Shown piece after piece: positions 7,476 to 16,767 of a DNA stretch of 64,000 nucleotides. This DNA is from Nocardia concava NBRC 100430 (lineage in GTDB: Bacteria; Actinomycetota; Actinomycetes; Mycobacteriales; Mycobacteriaceae): assembly GCF_000308815.1 (NCBI RefSeq), contig NZ_BAFX01000204.1:1-64000 (forward strand), written 5' to 3'. Position 1 is the first letter of the stretch, and each line of letters starts with the position of its first letter. The notes under the pieces were generated by a model, which was not told the DNA's origin, searched no databases, and worked only from the letters and a program-made list of their open reading frames with translations. The translations under genes were made by a program, and so were the position numbers.

Positions 7476-9470
7476 TCAATCCGTGCGCGCCGCGATTCGG
7501 GTCGCGGAGTGGGATCGATGCTGGAGGTACCAGGCCAGTAAGGACGGATCGTCGATCGCGGTGGGGTCGACGACGCGGGCCGGATCCGCGCCCTGGAACA
7601 GGCGTTTCAACGGCACTTCGAGTTTCTTGCCGGTGCGGGTGTGGGGGATGCCCGGGGCCTCGATGATTTCGTCGGGGACGTGGCGGGGTGAGAGGTCGGT
7701 GCGGATGGCGGCGGCGATGCGCTGGCGTAGTTCGGCGGTCAGGGTCTGGCCGGGGGCGAGGACTACGAACAGGGGCATCCAGTAGCCGGCGTCGGGTTGT
7801 TCGATGCCGAGGACCAGGGATTCGGCGATTTCGGGGAGTGATTCGACGGTTTGGTAGATGTCGGCGCTGCCCATGCGGATGCCGTTGCGATTCAGGGTGG
7901 AATCTGAGCGGCCGTGAATTGTGATGCCGCCGTGCGGGGTTCGGGTGATCCAGTCGCCGTGCCGCCAGACGCCGGGGTACATGTCGAAGTAGGCGTCGCG
8001 GTAGCGGGTGCCGTCGGGGTCGTTCCAGAACGACACCGGCATCGAGGGCATCGGCTTGGTGATGACCAGTTCGCCGACGGCGTGCTGGACGGGTTCGCCG
8101 GAGGAATCCCAAGCCTCCAGTGCCACACCGAGATACGGGGCGGAGAGCTCGCCGGGGCGGACCGGGAGGGTGCGGACGCCACCCATGAAGGCCGAGACCA
8201 CATCGGTGCCGCCACTGATGGAGGAGACCGGGATGTCGCCGACGTTGTCGCGCAACCAGATCGACGACGATGCCGGGAAGGCCGAACCGGTGATCCCGAT
8301 CTGACGCAGGGCGGTCAGGCCGTGGGCGATCGCTGGATGCGAGCCCGCCTTCTCGCAGGAGAGGACATAGCCCGGGCTCGTGCCGAGCACCGTCGTTCCG
8401 GTGCGGGAAGCCAACGCCCACAACGCATCCGGCGCGGGATGCGAGGGGCTGCCGTCGTAGCAGACGATGGTCGCACCCGTGAGCAACCCGGAGACCTGGA
8501 AGTTCCACATCATCCAGCTGGGGCTGGTGTACCAGAAGAACGTGTCGTCACGTCCGATATCGGATTGCAGGGCCAGCGCTTTCAGATGCTCGAGCACGAC
8601 GCCGCCGTGTCCGTGGACGATGCCCTTGGGCTTGCCGGTGGTGCCGGACGAGTACAGCACCCACAGCGGATGCTCGAAATCGACCGGCTCCGAGGTGAGC
8701 GCGGGCGGTTCCGCCGCGAACAGCTCCTCGGTGGCGTCATTCCAGTCCAGGACATCGGGCAGGGTGCGCCCGAGCCGGGATACCAGCACGGTCCCCCGCA
8801 GCGACGGCAAACCCTCACGTAGCGCCGCGATTTCGTCGATCTTGTCGTGCGCTTTGCCGCCGTAGCGGTAGCCGTCCGCGGTGACCAGCACGGTCGGCTC
8901 GAGCTGCCCGAGCCGATCGAGCGCGGCCGAGGCGGTGTAGTCCTGGCCGCACGCACTCCAGATCGCGCCGATGCTCGCGGTGGCGAGGAAGGCGATCACG
9001 GCCTCGGGAATATTGGGCAGATAACCCGCCACCCGGTCACCGGGACCGACCCCGAGCTCCCGCAGGGAACGTGCGAGAATGGCTGTGCGGGAGAGCATTT
9101 CCGCCCAGGACAGATCCCGGCGCGGGGTGTCCTCGCTCATGGCGATGATGGCGGGCCGGTCGGTGCGGGCCCGCCTGGCCACCTGGTCCACGTAGTTGAG
9201 ACGTGCACCGGGGAACCATCGCGCACCGGGCATCTCGGTGGAGGCGAGCACCTCGACGGGTGCCGCACCCAGCTCGAAGTACTCCCAGACCATCCACCAG
9301 AAGCCCTCGATGTCCTCGACCGACCACTGCCACAGCGCCGCGTAGTCGTCGGCCTGAATCCCGTAGCGCTGCTGCACGAATCGGGTGAAGTCGGTGATCC
9401 GGGCTGTCGCGATGTCGTCTTCGCTCGGCATCCATTGCGGTGCGCCCGCCACCTGCGCCAGGTCGATCAT
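7476..9470 (-). CDS. Acetoacetyl-CoA synthetase
   Basis: A 664-residue ANL-superfamily ligase activating acetoacetate to acetoacetyl-CoA through an acyl-adenylate. The N-terminal domain typical of AACS/ACS enzymes (FWWMVWEYFELG, then MPGARWFPGARLNY) precedes the P-loop YSSGTTGKPKG. Later come the ISGGTD motif seen in acetoacetate-CoA ligases, the GDW hinge region, and the C-terminal GKKLEVPLKRL carrying the catalytic Lys. The ATG at 9470 overlaps the stop of the dehydrogenase gene (ATGA) and is preferred to the ATG four codons upstream. It is the last gene of the ketone-body operon. Confidence 0.95.
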   Translation of the reverse strand: MIDLAQVAGAPQWMPSEDDIATARITDFTRFVQQRYGIQADDYAALWQWSVEDIEGFWWMVWEYFELGAAPVEVLASTEMPGARWFPGARLNYVDQVARRARTDRPAIIAMSEDTPRRDLSWAEMLSRTAILARSLRELGVGPGDRVAGYLPNIPEAVIAFLATASIGAIWSACGQDYTASAALDRLGQLEPTVLVTADGYRYGGKAHDKIDEIAALREGLPSLRGTVLVSRLGRTLPDVLDWNDATEELFAAEPPALTSEPVDFEHPLWVLYSSGTTGKPKGIVHGHGGVVLEHLKALALQSDIGRDDTFFWYTSPSWMMWNFQVSGLLTGATIVCYDGSPSHPAPDALWALASRTGTTVLGTSPGYVLSCEKAGSHPAIAHGLTALRQIGITGSAFPASSSIWLRDNVGDIPVSSISGGTDVVSAFMGGVRTLPVRPGELSAPYLGVALEAWDSSGEPVQHAVGELVITKPMPSMPVSFWNDPDGTRYRDAYFDMYPGVWRHGDWITRTPHGGITIHGRSDSTLNRNGIRMGSADIYQTVESLPEIAESLVLGIEQPDAGYWMPLFVVLAPGQTLTAELRQRIAAAIRTDLSPRHVPDEIIEAPGIPHTRTGKKLEVPLKRLFQGADPARVVDPTAIDDPSLLAWYLQHRSHSATRIAARTD

Positions 9471-10237
9471 CGGGCGCTCCATCCGCCGTCCATGGTGTAC
9501 GAGGCCCCGGTGACCATGCGGGCCGAGTCGGAGGCCAGCCAGCCGACCAGCGAAGCCACCTCCTCCGGCTCCACCAGACGCTTGATCGCGTTGTCGGTCA
9601 GCATGATTCGCTCCACCACCTCCTGCTCGGGAATGCCGTGCGCGAAGGCCTGATCGGCGATCTGCTTGTCCACCAGCGGGGTTCGCACATATCCGGGGTT
9701 GACGCAGTTGCTGGTCACCCCGTACGGCCCGCCCTCGAGCGCGGTCACCTTGGACAGCCCCTCCAGCGCGTGCTTGGCGGTCACGTACGCCGCCTTGAAG
9801 GCCGAGGCCCGAAGGCCGTGTACCGACGAGAGATTGATGATCCGGCCGTACCCCTGCTTGTACATGTGCGGCAGCGCCGCGCGGGTGAGCAGGAACGGCG
9901 CCTCCACCATCAGGGCGAGCATGAAGCGGAAGCGTTCGGGGGCGAATTCGGTGATCGGGCTGACCGTCTGCACCCCGGCGTTGTTCACCAGGATGTCGGT
10001 CGCCAGGGTCAGTTCCTCCAACGCGGTGACATCGGACAGATCCACCTGCCAGGTGTGGCCACCGATATCGGCGGCCACCTTCTCCGCTCCGTCGCCGTCG
10101 ATATCGGCGACGGTCACCTCCGCCCCGCGGGCGGCGAGCTCGCGGGCGCAGGCCGCCCCGATACCGCTCGCGCCGCCCGTCACCAATGCCGTCCGTCCGG
10201 CCAGCTCACCGAGCAGGGGTCCGGTCGTCTCCGTCAT
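9467..10237 (-). CDS. 3-hydroxybutyrate dehydrogenase (SDR family)
   Basis: A 256-residue short-chain dehydrogenase with an N-terminal TGGASGIG dinucleotide motif (residues 20-27), NNAG, catalytic Ser138, and Tyr151 and Lys155 in AAYVTAK. The stretch SSVHGLRASAFKAAYV closely resembles D-3-hydroxybutyrate dehydrogenases, which oxidise 3-hydroxybutyrate to acetoacetate with NAD. Context supports it: an acetoacetyl-CoA synthetase follows and a carboxylate-type symporter precedes, all with 4-bp overlaps. Confidence 0.92.
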   Translation of the reverse strand: MTETTGPLLGELAGRTALVTGGASGIGAACARELAARGAEVTVADIDGDGAEKVAADIGGHTWQVDLSDVTALEELTLATDILVNNAGVQTVSPITEFAPERFRFMLALMVEAPFLLTRAALPHMYKQGYGRIINLSSVHGLRASAFKAAYVTAKHALEGLSKVTALEGGPYGVTSNCVNPGYVRTPLVDKQIADQAFAHGIPEQEVVERIMLTDNAIKRLVEPEEVASLVGWLASDSARMVTGASYTMDGGWSAR

Positions 10238-11628
10238 GCCACCGTCACCTTAGGGTCGTTCTGCTTCGAATCATGTTGTACCGCAGTTCCGTTCGCGTCC
10301 GCCGCATCGATTGCCTCCAGGTCGATGCCCTTGGTCTCGCGGGCGAAGAGCACCGCCACCACGGTCACCGCCGCGGCGGCGGCCAGGTACCAGGCGATCG
10401 GCACCGAGGACTTGTAGTCCTTCAGCAGTCGCACCGCGATGATCGGCGCGAGCGAACCCGCCACCAGCGAGGTCACCTGATAACCAAGGGACACACCGGA
10501 ATACCGCATGCGGGTGGGGAACATCTCGGCCATGATCGCGGGCTGCGCGGAGTACATCATGCCGTGGAAGATCAGGCCGATCACGATGGCGGACAGGATG
10601 ACCATGTTGTTCTTGGAGTCCATCATCGGGAAGGCGAAGAAGCCCCAGGTGCCGGCCAGCAGCGCGCCCGCCAGGTAGACCGGCTTGCGGCCGTAGCGAT
10701 CCGAGAGCCGTCCGACCTGCGGAATCACCAGGAAGTGCACCGCGTGCGCGACCAGCAGCCACCACAGGATCACCTTGGTGTTCGCGCCGACATGCACCTT
10801 GAGATAGGTGATCGAGAAGGTGACCACCAGGTAGTACATGATGTTCTCGCCGAAGCGCAGCCCCATCGCGACGAACACGCCGCGCGGGTAGCGCTTGAAC
10901 ACCTCGAGCGCGCTGAACGACTTCGACTTCTCCTGCTCGGCAAGCTGTTGCGCGGCAACGAAAATGGGCGCGTCGGTGATCTTGGTGCGCACGTAGTAGC
11001 CGATCAGCACGACCACCGCCGAGAGCCAGAAGGCCACGCGCCAGCCCCACGACAGGAAGGCCGCGTCCGACAGCGTCGAGGTCAGCGCCAGCAGCACGAC
11101 CGTCGCCAGCATATTGCCCAGCGGCACCGCCGCCTGCGGCCACGACGCCCAGAACGCGCGACTGCGGCTCGGACTGTGTTCGGCCACAAGCAGAACCGCG
11201 CCGCCCCACTCGCCGCCGATGGCGAAGCCCTGCACGAAGCGCAGCACCACCAGCAGCACCGGGGCGAGATAGCCGACCTGGTGGAAGGTCGGCAGACAGC
11301 CCATCAGGAAGGTGGCCGCGCCGACCAGCACCAGGCTCAGCTGCAGCAGCTTCTTGCGGCCGTGCTTGTCGCCGTAGTGGCCGAAGACGATGCCGCCCAA
11401 CGGCCTTGCCGCGAAGCCGACCGCGTAGGTGATGAACGCGGCCAGGATGGCGTCGAGATCATTGCCGCCGCTCTTGAAGAACACCTTGCTGAACACCAGG
11501 GTGGCCGCAGTGCCGTAGAGGAAGAACTCGTACCACTCGACCACCGTCCCCGCCATGGACGCGGCGACCACGCGCCGTAATCCGGCCAGGGCGCCGCCCG
11601 CTTCCGGTCGAGTATCCGGGACGCTCAT
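10234..11628 (-). CDS. MHS-type MFS symporter, probable 3-hydroxybutyrate/acetoacetate uptake
   Basis: A 464-residue, 12-helix transporter of the metabolite:H+ symporter branch. Marks are AGTVVEWYEFFLYGTAA at helix 1, RPLGGIVFGHYGDKHGRKK, and the GFAIGGEWGG segment. Relatives import organic acids and osmolytes. Being first in an operon with hydroxybutyrate dehydrogenase and acetoacetyl-CoA synthetase, it probably imports those ketone bodies; this is inference from context. The ATG has a good GGAG site 8 bases upstream. It is divergent from the LysR gene across 139 bp. Confidence 0.9.
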   Translation of the reverse strand: MSVPDTRPEAGGALAGLRRVVAASMAGTVVEWYEFFLYGTAATLVFSKVFFKSGGNDLDAILAAFITYAVGFAARPLGGIVFGHYGDKHGRKKLLQLSLVLVGAATFLMGCLPTFHQVGYLAPVLLVVLRFVQGFAIGGEWGGAVLLVAEHSPSRSRAFWASWPQAAVPLGNMLATVVLLALTSTLSDAAFLSWGWRVAFWLSAVVVLIGYYVRTKITDAPIFVAAQQLAEQEKSKSFSALEVFKRYPRGVFVAMGLRFGENIMYYLVVTFSITYLKVHVGANTKVILWWLLVAHAVHFLVIPQVGRLSDRYGRKPVYLAGALLAGTWGFFAFPMMDSKNNMVILSAIVIGLIFHGMMYSAQPAIMAEMFPTRMRYSGVSLGYQVTSLVAGSLAPIIAVRLLKDYKSSVPIAWYLAAAAAVTVVAVLFARETKGIDLEAIDAADANGTAVQHDSKQNDPKVTVA

Positions 11629-11750
11629 CGCGCAACTCCTTCACGCTCGGGCCGCCTCACCCTCATCTGTGATGCGGCCCACAAACTTCGATGCCAAGGA
11701 GTATTCGTGCACATCGCCGCTGGCTGCAATGACCAGTTCCGCAGCCACAA

Positions 11751-11766
11751 TCTGCAAGAATGCAGA
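11751..11766. promoter_or_regulatory. Palindrome TCTGCAAGAATGCAGA, candidate LysR operator
   Basis: A perfect dyad (TCTGCA-N4-TGCAGA) ends two bases before the LysR start codon, in the gap facing the ketone-body operon. A regulator bound here would block its own gene, the usual LysR autorepression. The site nearly touching the ATG suggests a leaderless or very short-leader mRNA. Confidence 0.55.
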
Positions 11767-11767
11767 A

Positions 11768-12712
11768 ATGAGCGTGACCCCCGCCACAAGCCGCCCGAGC
11801 CCGGATGATTTGCTGGTCCTGCTGTCCGTCGGCCGGACGGGCCGCTACGTCTCGGCGGCCGAGGAACTGGGGATCAACCACACCACCATCTCCCGGCGGA
11901 TCGCCGCGCTGGAACAGGCGCTGGGCGGCCGGGTGCTGATCCGCGGCGCGGGCGGCTGGGAGCTCACCGATCTCGGCCGCGAGGCGCTGACCGCCGCCGA
12001 GGCCATCGAATCCGCCGTTCGCTCACTGACTTCCGATACGCCGACACTCGAAGGCGTGGTCCGCATGTCGGCCACCGACGGGTTCAGCGCGTACCTCGCG
12101 GCCCCCGCCATCGCCTCGGTGCAGCGCCGGCACCCCAAGCTCTCCGTCGAGATCGTCACCGCGACCCGCCTGGCCTCGCTGCAACGCTCCGGCTTCGATA
12201 TCGAAGTGGTGGTCGGCAAACCCCAGCTACGCCGAGCCCGCGCGATCCCGCTCGGGGATTACACCCTCGCGCTCTACGCCTCGCACGGCTACCTGGCCGA
12301 CCACCCCGCGCCGCGTTCGGTCGAGGACCTGGCCCAGCATCCGCTGGTCTACTTCATCGACTCGATGCTGCAGGTCGACGATCTGGACCTGGCCCCAACC
12401 TTCGCGCCGATGATGCGGGAGTCGATCTCCTCCACCAATGTCTTCGTGCACGTGGAGGCAACCCGCGCCGCGGCCGGGCTGGGTCTGCTCCCCTGCTTCA
12501 TGGCCGACCTACATGCGGACCTGGTCCGCGTCCTCCCGGAAATCTCGGTCCGCCTGACCTATTGGCTCGTGGCCCGCGCCGAAACGCTGCGGCGTCCGGA
12601 AGTGGCCGCGATCGTCGAGGCCTTGCGCGAGCAGGTCAGCACCCACCAGGACATGCTCATGGGCGCACCCGCGACCAACCCCGAGTCCGCGATCGAGTTC
12701 ATCCAGCCTTGA
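11768..12712 (+). CDS. LysR family transcriptional regulator
   Basis: A 314-residue regulator. The N-terminal winged helix-turn-helix (~12-70) includes AAEELGINHTTISRRIAALE, followed by the LysR effector-binding domain. The ATG at 11768 is chosen over longer in-frame starts because it sits just before the conserved helix. It is divergent from the 3-hydroxybutyrate/acetoacetate operon, its likely target. Its last ~154 bases overlap the convergent asparagine-synthase-like gene. Confidence 0.9.
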   Translation: MSVTPATSRPSPDDLLVLLSVGRTGRYVSAAEELGINHTTISRRIAALEQALGGRVLIRGAGGWELTDLGREALTAAEAIESAVRSLTSDTPTLEGVVRMSATDGFSAYLAAPAIASVQRRHPKLSVEIVTATRLASLQRSGFDIEVVVGKPQLRRARAIPLGDYTLALYASHGYLADHPAPRSVEDLAQHPLVYFIDSMLQVDDLDLAPTFAPMMRESISSTNVFVHVEATRAAAGLGLLPCFMADLHADLVRVLPEISVRLTYWLVARAETLRRPEVAAIVEALREQVSTHQDMLMGAPATNPESAIEFIQP

Positions 12713-13692
12713 TCTTGGTCAGGGGTTGGGGTGGCGGCGAGGCGGGCCAGGTACAGGCGGGTGGCTACGGCCTCGAAGGACTCCGTGAGCGGGTCGGTGT
12801 AGGTCTGAGCGCCCGGGAGTGTCGCAGCTTCGGCACGGGCCGCGGCCGACAGTGCGCCCATGATGCCCGCCGAGTGCTGAATCGCCGACTTCTTCGACCA
12901 GGCCAGCTTCCGCACCGATTCGGGCAGCAGTTGTTCGCAGGCGATCCGGACACACAGCTTGTCGATCAGCTCGTCGCCCTGTTTCTCGAACAAAGCCGGG
13001 GGCGCGAAAGTTTCGGCCAACTCCCAGAAGCGGACGGTCTGAAATACATGGACAAGGCGGTCCGCGTGCCCACCCAAGATTCGCGCATAGAAATCGGGGA
13101 CCAGGCGACGGGCGTAAGTGAAGTTATGGGCAGACTCTTTGCGGATGATCCGGTCGAGTTCCGCGACAGCCTCGGAATCGGTCTGGCTCACAAGGGTTTT
13201 ACCGCCCGCGAAGATCGCGTCCGCGCCGCTGCCGGTCAGGATCGGCCCGACGGTATCGAGGCGGTCCAGGAGCGGCCGGATCGCGAGCATCGGAACGGCA
13301 TACGAAACCTCCCACAACTCAGCCAGTTTCAACCGCTCGATGGCCTCCCGAGCCAATGCCACGACGGCCGGCCCGTCGAGTTCGACAATGTCGTGATCGA
13401 GACCCAGCGCCGCAGCCACCGCGGTCGCGTTCACACGATCGGTGCCGTCCCCGGTCGACACGGTGACCGCACGCGGGCGGTAGCCGAGATCGACGGCAGT
13501 CGCCGCCAGCAGGATCGAGTCGACGCCGCCGGACAGCATGAGTATCGGGTCACCTTCGATGGCCTCGAGCACCGCATCGAGCCGATCCCGGGTCTCGGCC
13601 GCGACGAGTTCGGCGGCGCGCTCGGGGTCGGTCACAGTGCGTAAGCCGGGGTCGGGCACGGCGATGTCGCGGAGGTCGGCGACGAATTGCAT
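12559..13692 (-). CDS. Asparagine-synthase-like PP-loop ATPase (no glutaminase domain)
   Basis: A 377-residue protein corresponding to the C-terminal synthetase half of asparagine synthetase. The PP-loop LSGGVDS (~53-59) binds ATP pyrophosphate, and a GSGADAIFAG motif (~155) matches the second conserved loop. The N-terminal Cys glutaminase domain is absent, so it would use ammonia or act as an amidating/adenylating enzyme of unknown substrate. An alternative GTG start at 13752 adds 20 poorly structured residues. The C-terminal ~50 residues are encoded antisense to the LysR gene and look unnatural (WWVLTCSRKAS), so the original stop may have been lost by a small indel near 12715. Confidence 0.75.
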   Translation of the reverse strand: MQFVADLRDIAVPDPGLRTVTDPERAAELVAAETRDRLDAVLEAIEGDPILMLSGGVDSILLAATAVDLGYRPRAVTVSTGDGTDRVNATAVAAALGLDHDIVELDGPAVVALAREAIERLKLAELWEVSYAVPMLAIRPLLDRLDTVGPILTGSGADAIFAGGKTLVSQTDSEAVAELDRIIRKESAHNFTYARRLVPDFYARILGGHADRLVHVFQTVRFWELAETFAPPALFEKQGDELIDKLCVRIACEQLLPESVRKLAWSKKSAIQHSAGIMGALSAAARAEAATLPGAQTYTDPLTESFEAVATRLYLARLAATPTPDQDQGWMNSIADSGLVAGAPMSMSWWVLTCSRKASTIAATSGRRSVSARATSQ

Positions 13693-13898
13693 GGGTGCGC
13701 CACTCTGGGCTGCACCATTCCGGACTGCTCGGTTGTCGGCCTGTCGTCCCACGACGGCCAGCCTAGTGGGGTGAATCGGTGTTCCAGGATTCCCAGCGGG
13801 GTCACAGGTGGGACCAAGAGCAAACCTTGGCGCGGACTCTTTGATGGGTGACCAGGGCAGCCGACCGGCTGTTCCCTCCCCGAGAAAGGTATTGCACG

Positions 13899-14225
13899 TT
13901 GAACACCTCGTCGAAGAACCCGTCGCGACTGCGCCGACTGTCCGCCCGCGTCGCCATCGCCAGCGCCCTGGTCACCGTGCCACTCGCCGCGCTCGCCATC
14001 CCCGCCTCCGCCGCGACCGCCGACAGCGGCGTCCCGGTCGTGAGCCAGATCGCCGACCCGGACTGGAACCAGAACCACGGCGACGACCAGGGCCGTCCCG
14101 GCGACCGCGATCACCGCGACCAGCCCGGCGACCGCGACCATCGCGACCAGCCCGGGGACCGCGACCACGACCACGGGCCGGACCAGCCGCAGCCCCAGCC
14201 GTTCCCGCCGACCGGCTCGGCCTAG
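13899..14225 (+). CDS. Small exported protein with GDRDHRDQP repeats
   Basis: The TTG at 13899 is preferred because GAGAAAGG precedes it by nine bases; it gives 108 residues. An upstream in-frame start at 13848 would add an odd leader. A twin-Arg-like basic patch and hydrophobic core (VAIASALVTVPLAAL) end in ASA, a signal peptidase I site. The mature part is short, acidic/His-rich and repetitive: GDRDHRDQP twice, then GDRDHDHG, then a Pro-rich tail. The His/Asp content suggests metal or cation binding, but no function is known to me. It is convergent with the histidine kinase gene. Confidence 0.6.
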   Translation: MNTSSKNPSRLRRLSARVAIASALVTVPLAALAIPASAATADSGVPVVSQIADPDWNQNHGDDQGRPGDRDHRDQPGDRDHRDQPGDRDHDHGPDQPQPQPFPPTGSA

Positions 14226-14230
14226 TCGCG

Positions 14231-15775
14231 TCAATTGGCGGTGGGCAGGTGCACGGTGAATTCCGTCCGGCCGGGGGCGCTTTCGACGCTGATCTCACCG
14301 CCGTGCGCCTTCACCACCGCCGCCACGATGGCCAATCCGAGTCCGGTGCTGCCGGCGCGGCGCGAGCGCGACGAATCACCGCGCGCGAAGCGCTCGAAGA
14401 CCTCCGGCTGCAATTCGGCGGGAATGCCCGGACCGTCGTCGGTGACCCGCCACCGTGCCCCGCCTCGACCGTCGTCGGTCAGGGCGATGGTGACGGTGGC
14501 GCCCGGGCCGGTGTGCACGCGGGCGTTGGCAAGAAGATTGGCCAGTACCTGGTGCAATCGTGCGGCGTCGCCGGTGATTTCGATCGGCTCGGGCGGTAAC
14601 TCCAACTGCCACTTCAGATCCGGACCGGCGATATGAGCATCGGCGACCGCGTCTACGGTGAGCTGGGTCAGATCCACCGGAGTCTGTTCCAACCCACGCC
14701 CGGCATCCAGCCGGGCCAGCAACAGCATGTCCTCGACCAGCGTGGTCATACGCCGCGACTCCGAATCGACCCGGCTCATGGCGTGCGCCACCACTTCCGG
14801 CACCGCCTCGCGTTCCCGCTGCGCCAATTCCGCGTACCCGCGGATGGCGGCCAGCGGGGTACGCAGCTCGTGGCTGGCATCGGCCAGGAACCGCCGCACC
14901 CGGGTCTCACTGTCGTGGCGAGCCGACAGCGCGCCGGCGATGTGGTCGAGCATACGGTTGACGGCGGCGCCGAGCTGACCGACCTCGGTGCGCGAATCGG
15001 CGTCAACGGACGAAACCCGCACGGGCAGCGTCACTTCACCGCGATCGAGTCTGAGGTCGGCGACTCGAGCGGCGGTCGCGGCAACCCGGTCCAGCGGTGC
15101 GAGCGCGCGCCGGATCAACCAGATGCCCACTGAGATCGCGATCCCCAGCACGGCGGCGGTGACGATCACGAGAATCAGGAACACACGCATCAGGATGGCG
15201 TCGACGGAAGCGAGCGGGAGCCCGGCAATCACGGTCTGACCCGACCAGGTCGTCGCGGCGGCCACGCGATAGTGACCCTCCCCTGGAATATCCAGGGTCA
15301 CAGGCTTTCCGGTCGCGACGTCGGCGAGCTGCTTTTGGGCCGCCTCCGACAACAGCGACTGTGTGCCGTCGGACCGTGCCCTGGCCGCGCTAACCGTTTT
15401 GTCGGCCTCGACCACCGCGCCGATCGTGTCCGGTTGAATATTGCGCCGATTCAGAAAGTCCGGCCCGGGCCCATAATCTTCGCCGATCGGCGGCAGTGGC
15501 GGCCCCGGCGCACCGTGCTGATCCTGCGCCCCGTGCTGATCCGGCGGCCGCGGCCCCAGACTGGGCCCACCACCCGAATCCGCCAACGCCCGCTTCACCG
15601 TCTCCCCCAACGTCACGTCGACCTGATGCACCAGAAACTGCTGCAACGCAAGCTCGGTCGTGATCCCCGCTCCCGCCACCACAACCACCAGCAACACCAC
15701 CTGCCCCGCCAGCAGCCGAGCCCGCAGCGACCAGCGGCGGCGGCTCGACGAATCAGTGGGCGGGTTTGAGGACAT
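14231..15775 (-). CDS. Two-component sensor histidine kinase
   Basis: A 514-residue kinase with one N-terminal membrane helix (~20-40) and an extracytoplasmic sensor of ~155 residues with a Pro/Gly-rich insert. A second helix (~197-221) leads into a HAMP domain, the H-box DASHELRTPLAA (His at ~302) and an ATPase domain with DDGPGIP and GLGLAIV. The layout resembles mycobacterial TrcS/TcrY-type kinases. The ATG at 15775 has GAGG eight bases upstream and overlaps the response regulator stop by 23 bases, so the two are co-translated. The stimulus is unknown. Confidence 0.93.
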   Translation of the reverse strand: MSSNPPTDSSSRRRWSLRARLLAGQVVLLVVVVAGAGITTELALQQFLVHQVDVTLGETVKRALADSGGGPSLGPRPPDQHGAQDQHGAPGPPLPPIGEDYGPGPDFLNRRNIQPDTIGAVVEADKTVSAARARSDGTQSLLSEAAQKQLADVATGKPVTLDIPGEGHYRVAAATTWSGQTVIAGLPLASVDAILMRVFLILVIVTAAVLGIAISVGIWLIRRALAPLDRVAATAARVADLRLDRGEVTLPVRVSSVDADSRTEVGQLGAAVNRMLDHIAGALSARHDSETRVRRFLADASHELRTPLAAIRGYAELAQREREAVPEVVAHAMSRVDSESRRMTTLVEDMLLLARLDAGRGLEQTPVDLTQLTVDAVADAHIAGPDLKWQLELPPEPIEITGDAARLHQVLANLLANARVHTGPGATVTIALTDDGRGGARWRVTDDGPGIPAELQPEVFERFARGDSSRSRRAGSTGLGLAIVAAVVKAHGGEISVESAPGRTEFTVHLPTAN

Positions 15776-16502
15776 AGCCCGCACCTCGCAGAGTGTGAAT
15801 CATCGGTGCGCGCCCGCTGTCGATCTTCTTGCGCAGGTAGGAGACATACAGCTCCACGATGTTGGAGCGCCCTCCGAAGTCATAACTCCAGACCTGATCG
15901 AGAATTTGACCCTTACTCAACACCCGCCGCGGGTTGCGCATGAACAGCCGCAACAATTCGAATTCCGTTGAGGTCAGCACAATATCGACCCCACCCCGAC
16001 TGACCTCATGACTGTCCTCATCGAGCACGAGCTCCCCCACCACCAGCCGCGACCCGGCATCCTCGGTCGCAACACCGGCGCGCCGCAGCAACGCCCGCAG
16101 CCGCAACACCACCTCTTCGATACTGAACGGCTTGGTCACGTAGTCGTCCCCACCCGCCGTCAGCCCCGCAATCCGATCCTCCACCGAATCCTTCGCGGTC
16201 AGCATCAGCACCGGCAGCTCCGGCAACACCGACCGAAGCCGATCCAGCACCTCGAGCCCAGTCATATCGGGCAACATCAGATCAAGAACCACCACATCAG
16301 GCCGCATTTCCCGAGCCTTGCCCACCGCAGTCCGCCCATCCCCCGCGGTCTCCACCGCCCACCCCTCATACCGCAACGCCAACGCCACCAACTCGGCCAA
16401 CGCCGGCTCATCGTCCACCACCAGCACCCTGACCGCCCCACCATCGGCCCGACGCATACCGGCCCGATCGATGGGCGCATTCCCCGAGGTCAACACAGAC
16501 AT
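15753..16502 (-). CDS. OmpR-family response regulator
   Basis: A 249-residue regulator. The receiver domain has the acidic pair in VVDDEPA, the phospho-acceptor Asp in VVVLDLMLPDMTG (~74) and the Lys of YVTKPF. The C-terminal winged helix includes RSNIVELYVSYLRKKI and ends LRGAGYVLKP, typical of OmpR/PhoB regulators and close to mycobacterial TrcR. The ATG at 16502 is favoured by an upstream GAGG; a GTG at 16520 directly abuts GGAGGGAG. It forms an operon with the overlapping kinase gene. Confidence 0.93.
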   Translation of the reverse strand: MSVLTSGNAPIDRAGMRRADGGAVRVLVVDDEPALAELVALALRYEGWAVETAGDGRTAVGKAREMRPDVVVLDLMLPDMTGLEVLDRLRSVLPELPVLMLTAKDSVEDRIAGLTAGGDDYVTKPFSIEEVVLRLRALLRRAGVATEDAGSRLVVGELVLDEDSHEVSRGGVDIVLTSTEFELLRLFMRNPRRVLSKGQILDQVWSYDFGGRSNIVELYVSYLRKKIDSGRAPMIHTLRGAGYVLKPAH

Positions 16503-16767
16503 CGCTACAGCCTCAGCCACCTCCCTCCAACCACCCTGTACCGAACCTATGCGTCAGCTGTGAGCCCTGTACCCCCGCTGCGCTCCCGGCACTCTCCACC
16601 GTCCAGCCCCGACCCCTCCCAGCCTCACGGATTCCCCTGCGCCAGACCAACCTTGACGCCCACCCGCAAACCGTCTTCCACCCCGCCACACGCCGATAAC
16701 CAGCCGATTTGGAACTTGAGGGGGGTCCTGGGGTAATCTTCTCGAGCACGAGCGAGAGCGAATGCCA

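Noticed and set aside
3986..7666. Open frame of 1226 codons on the plus strand
   Set aside because: It crosses the MFS, kinase and NUDIX genes in another frame, with Arg/Pro/His-rich composition. It is a shadow.
14091..14160. Short direct repeats that could suggest a CRISPR-like array
   Set aside because: They are in-frame 27-bp codon repeats of a protein (GDRDHRDQP) with no spacers. No CRISPR array was seen anywhere in the window.
13632..14234. 200-codon minus-strand frame over the small exported protein
   Set aside because: Low-complexity Val/Ala/Gly/Arg translation antisense to the repeat protein; no start context or motif.
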